This document shows positions 1 through 10,933 of a stretch of DNA of 44,551 bases, piece by piece. The notes below the pieces were generated by a model that did not search any database, was not told the origin of the DNA, and saw nothing but the letters and a program-made list of their open reading frames with translations. How positions within the stretch are numbered: position 1 is the first letter of the stretch; every line of letters starts with the position of its first letter. The stretch comes from Thermoplasmatales archaeon. Its GTDB lineage: Archaea > Thermoplasmatota > Thermoplasmata > Methanomassiliicoccales > Methanomethylophilaceae. The DNA is taken from NCBI GenBank assembly GCA_012520845.1, contig JAAYNL010000025.1:1-44551 (forward strand). The letters are read 5' to 3'. A program made the translations under genes and the position numbers.

Positions 1-315
1 AAAAAACTAAATATTTGAAAAACAAGGAAAAACGAGCGCTGATCCGTCGGGAACGGCGTGGGGGAACGGGGGAAACTGCTTCAAAACGGCCCTGGCGGGA
101 TCATCTGCCATTTACCGAACAGAGTACGTCGCACGTTGTTACCATGCGTACAAACGGCGTCGCGGGAATCGCGTCGCAAAGCGTGGCGACGTGTCGGAAC
201 GCGTTCATAACGGTGATTGGAAAGGGATTTTGTCCGCGTTCGGACACAAGCAAGCCGCCTCTGTAGGGGCTTGACAAAAGGGATTATATACAAATCCTCA
301 ACTGATTCTTTCCCG
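1..315. other. Region upstream of carA without a supported gene
   Basis: No convincing coding region is visible before carA; the short open frames here have no recognisable protein features. The first 40 bases are A-rich and the rest is GC-rich. A small inverted repeat (CGTCGC at 172-177 against GCGACG at 186-191) lies in the middle. The carA TATA box is at its end. Whether the left part holds the end of a gene lying outside the window cannot be told. Confidence 0.5.
284..290 (+). promoter_or_regulatory. TATA box of carAB
   Basis: TTATATA is centred about 29 nt before the carA ATG at 316. That is the archaeal TBP position for a transcript starting at or just before the start codon, so carA is probably leaderless or nearly so. 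Confidence 0.6.
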
Positions 316-1361
316 ATGGCGAGCGGGTATCTGGTTCTCGAGGACGGGTCCGTTTTCAAGGGTTCGGTGCCCGAAGGCTCGCCCGACGTCTACGGCGAGG
401 TGGTCTTCGAGACCGGGATGGGCGGACATCTGGAGGCGGTGACCGATCCCGCCGCCGCGGGCACGATTGTCGTCGCGTCCTTCCCGCTGGTGGGGAACGC
501 CGGCGCCAAGGACGGTTTCATGGTCTCCGACAGGGTACACGCCTCCGGGCTCGTCGCCAGGGAGGTATGCCGGTCCCCTTCGGACATGTACGGCGGCGAA
601 CCGCTCGGCGATTACATGGTCGCCGCGGGCGTGCCCTGCATTTCCGGCATCGACACCAGGGACGTCGTCGCCACGCTAAGGGACAAGGGCACCATGATGG
701 GCGCGATAGTTTCCGACCCGTCAAAGGCCGCCCCCCTTCTCAGGAAGGGCCGCCCCAAGGGACTGGTGGCCAAGATCTCGCACAAGAAGGTCGCCGACCT
801 AGGCGGCAAGGGCCCAAAGGTCGCGGTCATCGACTGCGGTTCGTGCAAAGGCCTTTACGAGGAACTGTTGGCCCGTTTCAACGTCATCCGTTTCCCGTAC
901 GACGCCAAGGCCCGGGAAATCATCGATTCAGGCGCCGCCGGCGCCGTGTTCACCGACGGGCCCGGCGACCCGCACGAGCTTAAGGGGAAGACCGTGGAAA
1001 CGGCGTCAGACCTCATCGACGCCATGCCCTGCATGGGCATATCCCTCGGCGCCCAGGTCATGGCCCTCGCCCGCGGGGGCGAGGTGTTCAGGATGAAGAC
1101 GGGCCACCGCGGCTGCAATCAGCCCGTCAGACACGGCGGCAGGATACACATGACTTTCCAGAGCCACGGTTACGGCATAACCGAGGGCTCCGTCGAGGGC
1201 GCCACTTATGACCACATAAACGTCAACGACGGCTCCGTCGAGGGCTTCAGCCTCGGCGGCATCGGTTCCTTCGCCGTCCTCTACAGGCCGCAGTCGCGCC
1301 CCGGCCCCACGGACACCGAGTTCCTGTTCGATGTCTTCGCCAAATCCGTTGGGGGGAGACC

Positions 1362-1365
<4 letters not shown>
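316..1365 (+). CDS. carA: Carbamoyl-phosphate synthase small subunit with a degenerate glutaminase site
   Basis: 349 residues, the usual CarA length. The N-terminal CarA domain (about 1-150) is followed by a class-I glutamine amidotransferase domain (about 165-345). The protein normally strips ammonia from glutamine and channels it to CarB. Here the nucleophile elbow reads GISLGAQ where the family has GICLGHQ, so the catalytic Cys is Ser243 and the next His is Ala. The distal catalytic pair, usually H-P-E, reads R-P-Q (Arg324, Gln326), while the flanking SRPGPTD and TDGPGDP are well kept. All three triad residues are therefore gone from an otherwise intact reading frame. Vertebrate CPS I, which uses ammonia, also has Ser at the Cys position. 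The inferred role is structural or allosteric, with CarB using free ammonia. The stop overlaps the carB start (GTGA). ATG 316 is chosen because the protein alignment begins there and the TATA box lies 29 nt upstream. Confidence 0.93.
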
Positions 1366-4571
<3,206 letters not shown>

Positions 4572-5063
4572 TCAGTTTATGACCACGCCGCCGACCCCGT
4601 CGCAGTTCCTTATGCGCATCAGGCATCCGTCGGAAAGCTGCCCGTCCATGACTATCTTGAGCCGCGCGGATTCGCCGGTGCCGTCGACGACGGCCTGGGT
4701 GATGGAAACGCCGGCGCCGTAGATTATGGCCGCCACCTCCGAGAGGATGCCGGGCTTCGTCGGGTCCGTAGGTATTATGACGAGGGAGGTGCAACCGATG
4801 TGGGGCGCTATCCCGGACAGGAGGGCGACGGGTTCCAGGCCGGCGAACACAATTTTGAGCCACGGGTCCGATTCTATCCTCTCGATGGTGGACCTGACGA
4901 CCCTGCGGTCCACGCCGCACGCCCTGCCCATTGGGGCGTCTCCAAGCTCGACCTCGCCGCAAACGGCCCTGGAATCCCTGACGCCGATGCCGCGTTTCAG
5001 CATGTACTCCGCGACTTTTCTCTGGCCGGGGTACCCGTCGAATCTGGACAGCACGCTTTCCAC
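4572..5063 (-). CDS. ACT-domain amino-acid metabolism regulator (COG2150 type)
   Basis: 163 residues if started at GTG 5063. The N-terminal half looks like a small helix-turn-helix (KVAEYMLKRGIGVRDSRAVC, then a conserved GRACGVDRRVVRSTIERI). The C-terminal half (about 85-163) is an ACT domain (SLVIIPTDPTKPGILSEVAA) of the kind that binds amino acids. Archaeal proteins of this build are annotated as predicted regulators of amino-acid metabolism; the ligand and targets are unknown. A longer reading from TTG 5108 is possible, but the TATA box at 5084-5090 would then lie inside the coding sequence. The box sits 24 nt before GTG 5063, so a leaderless start there is preferred. It converges on carB with no gap between the two stop codons. 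Confidence 0.75.
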   Translation of the reverse strand: MESVLSRFDGYPGQRKVAEYMLKRGIGVRDSRAVCGEVELGDAPMGRACGVDRRVVRSTIERIESDPWLKIVFAGLEPVALLSGIAPHIGCTSLVIIPTDPTKPGILSEVAAIIYGAGVSITQAVVDGTGESARLKIVMDGQLSDGCLMRIRNCDGVGGVVIN

Positions 5064-5083
5064 GCAATCGGATGGCGTAGGCC

Positions 5084-5090
5084 GTATAAA
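5084..5090 (-). promoter_or_regulatory. TATA box of the ACT-domain regulator
   Basis: Read on the minus strand this is TTTATAC, 24 nt before the GTG at 5063. It decides the start codon of that gene and implies a leaderless transcript. Confidence 0.5.
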
Positions 5091-5285
5091 ATTTGGCAGT
5101 AGCGTCAATGTTCCGAGAACGGTTCCGCCGATGGTTTTTACAATTTATGTCATATCATAAATTTTGCAATAAAATTGAAGATAATCTATGTTATAACATA
5201 ACTTTATATGGGTTAGTGCAAACCATATAGAATTTGCATGGTGGAAACATTCCATAATGAGGATGGAGATAACGCTATTATGCGT

Positions 5286-5310
5286 AAAACTTTTGAAAAA
5301 CAAAAGTTTT
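5286..5310. repeat. Perfect inverted repeat at the edge of a methylase remnant
   Basis: Two 10-bp arms, AAAACTTTTG (5286-5295) and CAAAAGTTTT (5301-5310), are separated by AAAAA. It lies in the most AT-rich stretch of the window and ends exactly where the methylase fragment becomes readable. It could be a terminator hairpin or a scar of the event that truncated the gene. Confidence 0.6.
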
Positions 5311-5533
5311 GCGTATACAATGCGCTCAGGGCGTCCTGGACGCGCGGGCGGTGTTCCCCGGCCAATCCCTCGCTGATTTGTATGATCCGCTGGCCATGCC
5401 CAAGGAACTCCTTGGCGCACACAGGAAACTGGATGAGGCCGTGGAGAAGGCGTACCGTCCCAGAAAATTCCAGAACGACGAGGAAAGGGTATCTTTCCTG
5501 TTCGAGGCCCATCTGGCTTGCAAGGAAAGGTGA
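5309..5533 (+). pseudogene. C-terminal remnant of a MmeI/type II restriction-modification methylase
   Basis: About 70 readable residues. The central segment, containing SLADLYDPLAMPKELLGAHR then KLDEAVEKAY and ERVSFLFEAH, matches the conserved C-terminal tail of large class-I SAM-dependent DNA methyltransferases of the MmeI type. That tail normally follows a methylase and specificity region of several hundred residues, and no trace of those is seen upstream. An in-frame stop at 5294-5296 and an inverted repeat sit directly before the fragment. There is no good start codon or Shine-Dalgarno; the first possible start is TTG 5309. I read it as debris of a lost restriction-modification gene. About 630 bp between the flanking genes hold nothing else I can support. 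Confidence 0.6.
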
Positions 5534-5627
5534 CGGGTGTGGCATCTCCCGAACGCGTGCCATGTCGTTCAACCCATGGCCCGATTCCGTAAGGGGCATA
5601 AAAACACCGTTAAATTATTCATAACCG

Positions 5628-5636
5628 AATATATTT
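5628..5636 (+). promoter_or_regulatory. Probable TATA box of the asd-homocysteine operon
   Basis: GAATATATT lies about 60 nt before the asd ATG at 5694. A transcript from it would carry a leader with the purine-rich GAGGA just before the ATG. TTTATA at 5673-5678 is too close to the ATG (18 nt) to serve a leaderless asd, so the assignment is tentative. Confidence 0.35.
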
Positions 5637-5693
5637 GTCAGGTGAAGTTTAAGTCGCAAATGGCTTAGTACCTTTATAGGAAGGCGAGGACCA

Positions 5694-6755
5694 ATGAAGA
5701 AGGTGAAGGTCGCTGTGCTTGGTGCCACCGGGATGATCGGCCAACGATTCATACAGATGCTCGAGGGCCACCCGTATTTCGAGATGGAGGGCCTTTACGC
5801 CTCCGAACGTTCGGACGGCAAGAAACTTGCCGACGTGCTGAAGGTCCGGGACCATGACTACGTCCCGGAGACCCTCGAGATGACCATGGAAACCATGGAC
5901 ATCTCCGAGGTCGCCAAGAGGGCGAGGGTCGCCTTCGTCGGCCTGCCTTCCGACCTCGCCGGCCCCACGGAAACCCAGCTTGCGGAATCCGGCGTCGCCG
6001 TCTTCACCAACGCGGGGGCTCACAGGATGGATCCCGACGTGCCGATCCTCATACCGGAAATCAATCCCGGCCATTTGGAGATGGTGAAGGCACAGAAATC
6101 CTACGGCAACGGTGGGTTCATCGTCGCCAACGCCAACTGCTCCACGACCGGCGCCGCATTGCCCCTGGCCGCCATTGAGAAGGCCTTCGGGCTGAACGAG
6201 GTCTACATTTCCACGTACCAGGCCCTTTCCGGCGCGGGGTATCCCGGCGTGCCGTCCCTCGACGCCGTCGGGAACGTGGTCCCCTACATCGGCGGGGAGG
6301 AGGAGAAGGTGGAGACTGAACTGGCGAAAATCCTGGGCAATGCGGGTCCCGACGGGTTCGAGTATGCCAAGTTCGGGGTGTTCGCCAACTGCGCCAGGGT
6401 CCCCGTCATCGACGGGCACATGGAGGCCCTCGTGATCAAGACCGGGAAAAAGGCCACGGTCGATGCCGTCGTCGACGCATTGGAAAAGTTCGCTGGGCCG
6501 CCCCAGGAACTGGGCCTGCCCAGCGCCCCCGAGGCGCCCATCGTGGTCAGGAGGGAGCAGAACAGGCCGCAGCCCGCGCTCGATTCCTTCGCCGGCGGCA
6601 CGGGCAGATCCCGCGGCATGTCCGTCTCCGTCGGCAGGGTGAGGGAGAAGGACGGCAGGATCAAACTCTTCCTGCTGTCGCACAACACGCTCAGGGGGGG
6701 CTCCGGGGGTTCCGTGCTGAACGCGGAGCTCGCATTGAGAAGGAAATACCTGTGA
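5694..6755 (+). CDS. asd: Aspartate-semialdehyde dehydrogenase
   Basis: 353 residues, the usual length for the archaeal/fungal type. It reduces aspartyl phosphate to aspartate semialdehyde with NADPH. The N-terminal nucleotide-binding motif is VAVLGATGMIGQRFI. The catalytic Cys is in ANANCSTTGAALPLAAIEKAF near residue 150, and the C-terminal substrate region ends at LLSHNTLRGG. It heads a tight operon: the next gene starts within its stop codon (GTGA) and belongs to the homocysteine pathway that uses this enzyme's product. A GAGGA motif shortly before the ATG is a plausible ribosome binding site. Confidence 0.95.
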   Translation: MKKVKVAVLGATGMIGQRFIQMLEGHPYFEMEGLYASERSDGKKLADVLKVRDHDYVPETLEMTMETMDISEVAKRARVAFVGLPSDLAGPTETQLAESGVAVFTNAGAHRMDPDVPILIPEINPGHLEMVKAQKSYGNGGFIVANANCSTTGAALPLAAIEKAFGLNEVYISTYQALSGAGYPGVPSLDAVGNVVPYIGGEEEKVETELAKILGNAGPDGFEYAKFGVFANCARVPVIDGHMEALVIKTGKKATVDAVVDALEKFAGPPQELGLPSAPEAPIVVRREQNRPQPALDSFAGGTGRSRGMSVSVGRVREKDGRIKLFLLSHNTLRGGSGGSVLNAELALRRKYL

Positions 6756-7909
6756 GGATGGAAATGAAAACCGTTGCCGGGATAAACGAGAAAATCAAGG
6801 CGGGGAAGGCCGTCGTCGTCACCGCCGAGGAGATGGTGGACATCGTTCGCTCCAAGGGAGCAGAGAAGGCAGCCGAGAAGGTGGACGTCGTCACGACGGG
6901 CACCTTCAGCGCGATGTGCTCCTCCGGCGCGTTCCTCAATTTCGGCCATTCCGACCCGCCGATCCGCATGACGAACATCCTGATCAACGACGTCCAGGCC
7001 TACGGCGGCCTGGCGGCCGTCGACACGTACATCGGCGCGGCCCAGCTCACCGACAAGCCGGACGGCGGCTACGGCGGCGGGCACGTCATCGAGGACCTCG
7101 TCGCGGGGAAAAGCGTCGCCCTCAGGGCATGGGGCCCCGGCACCGACTGCTATGTGCGCAGGAGCATCGACACCCGCTTCACCCTGGACGACATCAACGA
7201 GGCTTACCTTTACAACCCGCGCAACTGCTACCAGAACTATTCCGTGGCGACGAACGGCAGCGACAGGACGCTCCACACGTACATGGGCAAGCTCCTGCCG
7301 AGGATGAGGAACGCCACCTTCAGTTCCGCGGGGCAGCTTTCGCCCCTGCTGAACGACCCCCATCTGGCGACGATCGGCGTCGGCACCAGGATTTTCCTGG
7401 GCGGCGGGGTCGGATACGTCGCGTGGAACGGCACCCAGTTCAGCACCGCCGCCGCGGAGCGCAACGGGGTGCCCGTTTCCGGCGCCAGGACCCTGGCGCT
7501 CATCGGCGACCTGAAGGGCATGTCCCGGGATTTCCTGCGCGGCCTCGATTTCCACAGGTACGGCACCTCGTTGGCCGTGGGCGTCGGCATACCCATACCG
7601 GTGTTGGACGCGGGCGTCGCCGCCCGCGCAGGCATATCCGACGGCGAAATCTACGCCAACATGACCGATTACAGCCTCACGGAGAGGGACAAACCCACCC
7701 TGGCCCAGTATTCCTACGAGGAATTGAGGTCCGGTTCCGTGGAATATGACGGGCACACGATAAGGACGTCCTCCATGTCATCCTACAAGAAGGCCAGGGA
7801 CGTGGCCAACACCCTCAAGGGGTGGATCGAGGCAAAGGAATTCCTGCTGTCCGAGCCCGTCCAGCCGCTGCCCGCCGAGAACCGCCTCGGCACCCTGGAG
7901 GTGAGGTGA
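6752..7909 (+). CDS. Homocysteine biosynthesis protein (DUF39/COG1900)
   Basis: 385 residues, the usual length for the DUF39 family. The family member MA1821 of Methanosarcina acetivorans is genetically required for making homocysteine from aspartate semialdehyde and sulfide, using a conserved Cys thought to carry a persulfide. That region is seen here in TGTFSAMCSSGAFLNFGHSD (about residues 48-67). Later motifs include GTRIFLGGGVGYVAWNGTQF and two NCYQNYS/TDCYVRR segments. It starts with GTG in the asd stop codon and is followed with no gap by the ferredoxin-like partner. An alternative start is ATG 6758. Confidence 0.9.
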   Translation: MRMEMKTVAGINEKIKAGKAVVVTAEEMVDIVRSKGAEKAAEKVDVVTTGTFSAMCSSGAFLNFGHSDPPIRMTNILINDVQAYGGLAAVDTYIGAAQLTDKPDGGYGGGHVIEDLVAGKSVALRAWGPGTDCYVRRSIDTRFTLDDINEAYLYNPRNCYQNYSVATNGSDRTLHTYMGKLLPRMRNATFSSAGQLSPLLNDPHLATIGVGTRIFLGGGVGYVAWNGTQFSTAAAERNGVPVSGARTLALIGDLKGMSRDFLRGLDFHRYGTSLAVGVGIPIPVLDAGVAARAGISDGEIYANMTDYSLTERDKPTLAQYSYEELRSGSVEYDGHTIRTSSMSSYKKARDVANTLKGWIEAKEFLLSEPVQPLPAENRLGTLEVR

Positions 7910-8311
7910 TTGGACGTGAAGTACAGGCTCAGGTTCAACGAGGGGAACGTCCACGAATCCGTGGCGTACATCCTGGTCACGAAATTCGACGTCGTCCCGA
8001 ACATCCTCAAGGCGGACGTCAAGGAGGACGGGGGCGTGATGATACTGTCCATGGGCGGCGACAGCGACAACATAGTCCGTGCCATAGAGCACCTCAAGGG
8101 CCTCGGCATCTCGATCAAGACGCTGGACAAATACATCGACATGGACCCGGAGCTGTGCATCGACTGCGGCGCCTGCGTCTCGGTCTGTCCGACGAAATCC
8201 TTCAAATTCAACCCGGAGACGTGGGAAATCGAGCTGGCTATGGAAACCTGCGTCGCCTGCGGCGCCTGCCTGACGGCATGCCCCACCCACGCACTGGAAA
8301 TCCAGCTATGA
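7910..8311 (+). CDS. NIL-domain 4Fe-4S ferredoxin, homocysteine biosynthesis partner
   Basis: 133 residues. Residues 1-75 form a NIL domain like that of methionine-transporter ATPases. Residues 80-133 hold two 4Fe-4S motifs, CIDCGACVSVCP and CVACGACLTACP. It corresponds to MA1822 of Methanosarcina acetivorans, which works with the DUF39 protein in homocysteine synthesis and probably supplies electrons for persulfide reduction. The start is TTG 7910 directly after the previous stop; the preceding GGAGGTGAGGTGA is an excellent Shine-Dalgarno, and no ATG lies in a better place. Its stop overlaps the next ATG (ATGA). Confidence 0.9.
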   Translation: MDVKYRLRFNEGNVHESVAYILVTKFDVVPNILKADVKEDGGVMILSMGGDSDNIVRAIEHLKGLGISIKTLDKYIDMDPELCIDCGACVSVCPTKSFKFNPETWEIELAMETCVACGACLTACPTHALEIQL

Positions 8312-9048
8312 TCCTCAGGCGCAGGCTCGACGTCGGCGACACCCATATCGAGGCGTTGCTGTCGGAGGACGTTTTCCATGCAGTGAGCGAGGCGGTTTTC
8401 GAGGCCCGCGAGGAAATCGAGGGGCGCATAGCCGAGGACCCGTTCTTCGGCATAACGTACGAACCGGTCGAGCCGTCCCCCAACGACCCCAGGGCGGTTC
8501 GGGACATGTGCGCCGCCTCCGTCGCCGCCGGCGTGGGGCCGATGGCCGCCGTCGCGGGGGCCATCGCCAACGCGGCCGTTCTGGCCGCGGTCCGCGAAGG
8601 ATGCCGTTTCGCCGTGATCGACAACGGCGGCGACATAGCCTACGTAGCCGACAGGCACTTCACCGTGGGCATCCACGCCGGCGATTCCCGTTTCCCGGGC
8701 ATGGCGTTGAGCGTCCCGCCTTCCACGGAAATTCGGTCCATATGTTCGTCCTCGGGTTCTATAGGCCATTCGGTATCCCTCGGGGGGTCCCGCATAAGCA
8801 CCGTGATTTCTAAAGACCCAGCGTTGGCAGACGCGTTCGCTACCGCCCTGGGAAACGTCTCCGTGTCCGAGGACCGTGAATCCCTTTCCGCCGCCGTCGA
8901 GGGGATATCTGGCAGGGACGGGGTGGAAGGTTGTTTCACCATATTCGGCGACCTTTTCGTTTCCGCGGGCGAGATACCCGAGATAGTTGAGGTGGACAGT
9001 ACGGATGTGCGATGTTGTTGTCAGAATCGTTTTCGAGTCCGGTTTTAA
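8308..9048 (+). CDS. UPF0280/COG2122 protein, third homocysteine biosynthesis gene
   Basis: 246 residues. The conserved core MCAASVAAGVGPMAAVAGAI, then VIDNGGDIAY, is typical of UPF0280, a family distantly related to ApbE flavin transferases. The Methanosarcina member MA1715 was linked to sulfide-dependent homocysteine and cysteine synthesis through persulfide formation. In that species it lies apart from MA1821/MA1822; here it closes the operon with an ATGA overlap, so all three genes are co-transcribed with asd. The C-terminus ends in an unusual run containing three adjacent cysteines (RCCCQN). The stop is TAA. Confidence 0.85.
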   Translation: MILRRRLDVGDTHIEALLSEDVFHAVSEAVFEAREEIEGRIAEDPFFGITYEPVEPSPNDPRAVRDMCAASVAAGVGPMAAVAGAIANAAVLAAVREGCRFAVIDNGGDIAYVADRHFTVGIHAGDSRFPGMALSVPPSTEIRSICSSSGSIGHSVSLGGSRISTVISKDPALADAFATALGNVSVSEDRESLSAAVEGISGRDGVEGCFTIFGDLFVSAGEIPEIVEVDSTDVRCCCQNRFRVRF

Positions 9049-9203
9049 GGTCGATCGCGGAATCACGCCACGTATGGAAAAAGCTGGAACAGAATTGATT
9101 CGTTTTTAGCGGTCATTGCGATTTTTCGGGTGTTAACACGGTCAGAAAACAGGAATGAAATCGGCGACACAGGATAATTCAATACAATCGGGGATGGCAT
9201 CAT

Positions 9204-9355
9204 TCTTAAATATTCCAAGAAACATTGAACGTATGCGGGTGCCGAGGTGGCGTCTCGGACGCCACATTAGGCATTCCGTGTCGACTGCGTCCCCGTGGCC
9301 GGCGGAAACGGAAGGCCCAACCTCCGGGTGGACAACCTTCCGCATCCAAAACCTT
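9204..9355 (+). ncRNA. Candidate structured RNA between convergent genes
   Basis: This 305-bp gap lies between two converging genes, so neither needs a promoter here, yet a TATA-like TTCTTAAATATT occurs near 9202-9213. About 25 nt downstream begins a GC-rich block. It contains a perfect 8-bp hairpin, GTGGCGTC-TCG-GACGCCAC (about 9247-9265). An outer pairing of ATGCGG (about 9234) with CCGCAT (about 9340) closes the block, and a T-rich stretch follows. The block is about 110 nt. It does not match tRNA, 5S, SRP or RNase P RNA. The evidence is structural only. Confidence 0.3.
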
Positions 9356-10247
9356 ATTTTCCTATTCTCAACACGTCCTTAAAGCGGTATTTTCTAATTT
9401 TAACGCCAACGGCCTCCGCGGGACGATTTTCGCCTTTTTCCACCGATTCAAAAACAGCATTGGCGACGAGATCGTTCGTTTCTATGAGGGCGCCTTTGGC
9501 CCTGTTTTTCGAAGAACACTCTCCTCCTTCGATCTTGACGCCATTAAACCTGTCTTCGATATTGTCGAGTATCGCCCTTACAATCCTATCGCCGCCATGG
9601 ATTTCGTGTCTGTCAATGACGACATCGTACTCAACTCTGCGAGTTCTTGTGATTGTTTTGGCGATGGCTTCCTCAAGGAGGGCCCTTTGTACTTTAACGC
9701 GGCTTATATCGTCCCATCCCCGGGGAGTCTCCCAATCCTTATCCACAGTATACCCATACGCGATTGCGCCCGTTTCACGAATCCTCATGCCCAATAGAAT
9801 TTTATGGGGGAGGTCGCGCTTCCTCGCCTTCAACTCGCCGGATATGTTGCTGACCTTTTTGTAATCCCTAGAAACTTTGGCAAACGCCTCGAGGTCTTCG
9901 ACGATAGATACGACGTGGGAAAACGTTCTGGAGGGGGGGTTCCGCCCCTTCCTGGGTTTTGACGACACGGAAATGTCGCCAACTTCGTCAATAACGAGTG
10001 TCGCCCTTCTTGGTACGAACCTGCCGGTTTTAGGATCTCTGGGTTGCGAAAACGACTTCTTGGACGCTTCATTGGGTTCAGTGTTTCCTGTCACGCCCCT
10101 TGCATGACCGTTTTCCCGTTGACCCGGCATCGTATCACTCGATTGGCGGCACGCACCCTTTCCAACAACAGCGTCGCCAATACCCGCATACATAGAATCG
10201 ATGCTCAATGATTCAGATATTGCATTATTCTCGATGTTCTTCGCCAT
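9354..10247 (-). CDS. DUF3800-like protein
   Basis: About 297 residues from ATG 10247; a longer frame runs up to 10337 but has no recognisable content there. From about residue 85, IDEVGDISVSS resembles the first acidic motif of DUF3800 (IDESGD-like). VVIDRHEI falls in the middle, and LIETNDLVANAVF near the end matches the family's Q-x-A-D-L-V segment. DUF3800 proteins are predicted RNase H-fold proteins, often near mobile or defence genes; their function is not established. The N-terminal 80 residues are low-complexity with a GR-rich linker (DPKTGRFVPRR). Codon use looks looser than in the neighbouring biosynthetic genes, suggesting an accessory gene. The first acidic motif is imperfect (V for S/T), so the assignment is moderate. 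Confidence 0.5.
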   Translation of the reverse strand: MAKNIENNAISESLSIDSMYAGIGDAVVGKGACRQSSDTMPGQRENGHARGVTGNTEPNEASKKSFSQPRDPKTGRFVPRRATLVIDEVGDISVSSKPRKGRNPPSRTFSHVVSIVEDLEAFAKVSRDYKKVSNISGELKARKRDLPHKILLGMRIRETGAIAYGYTVDKDWETPRGWDDISRVKVQRALLEEAIAKTITRTRRVEYDVVIDRHEIHGGDRIVRAILDNIEDRFNGVKIEGGECSSKNRAKGALIETNDLVANAVFESVEKGENRPAEAVGVKIRKYRFKDVLRIGK

Positions 10248-10933
10248 GCCGACAATGCAATCGTGCGTCCGGGAGGGAAAGTGCCCCTCGTATACATCGG
10301 CATGTTGACGATTCACTGTCCCACACACAATACCCAACCCGCTTTCTCAAACCTTGAATGCGTTTCATCCCACCCCGCCCGCGAGTCAGCCCATGGGACA
10401 ACATGGCCTCGGTATTCAAAATATATAAACGTGGTAGGGGAGGTGGCCGAAAGTGGTTACGGTCCGCCGCCCTATCTTAATGAAATTCATACACTTCGTC
10501 ATGGGGCCGGGCTGTAGAAAGATTTTCACGGAGGACCTTTAGGTCCGAGAATTTAGGGACAAGGCGGCATACAAGTTCATGCAAAACTTTTACAGCGACG
10601 CGTCCCGGGGGAAATCTATCGGGAGGCTGCGCGAAAGGACGGAAAACGCCGCGCGCGAGTTCGCCCCCGTCAACACAGGAACATGTCCGAGACGTGTTCC
10701 GCGCGTGACGCGGTTAAGGAGGGTCTGGCTCTGGGGGTCAGGGTATTCCTCCGCTCGGTGTGCGGCAGGTCCTTCGACGGCAATCTCAACGCGACGTGAA
10801 ACATTTCAGCCGCGGAGCGGCCGTCAAACCCGGGTTTTGAAAGGGAAAATGGACAGGCGAACAGGGGTATACCCTTTGTTTTCATAAATTTCAGCGGGTA
10901 AGTGTTTTTATCCCTTGTCCCGATGGCCCGCCC
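10248..10933. other. 686-bp accessory gap with ORF debris and a possible RNA promoter
   Basis: I find no intact gene. A strong TATA-like AAATATATAAA (10418-10428) precedes a block starting GGGGAGGTGGCCGAAAGTGG, which resembles the 5' half of a serine or leucine tRNA but has no matching anticodon or T arm. A 14-bp palindrome, GGACCTTTAGGTCC, lies at 10533-10546. Short open pieces (one at 10579-10887, and a 38-codon frame from ATG 10683 ending in TGA at about 10799) read like protein fragments in different frames, which suggests a decayed gene. The hisG promoter closes the region. Confidence 0.5.
10904..10911 (+). promoter_or_regulatory. TATA box of hisG-hisC-hisA
   Basis: GTTTTTAT is centred 26 nt before the hisG ATG at 10934, the spacing of an archaeal leaderless promoter. 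Confidence 0.5.

Noticed and set aside
9229-9350. 5S rRNA gene, suggested by its length and closing stem
   Set aside because: The conserved internal 5S boxes are absent and the terminal stem is too short.
10434-10520. Complete tRNA-Ser or tRNA-Leu gene
   Set aside because: Only the 5' acceptor/D-arm-like part is recognisable; there is no anticodon stem, T loop or matching 3' acceptor strand.
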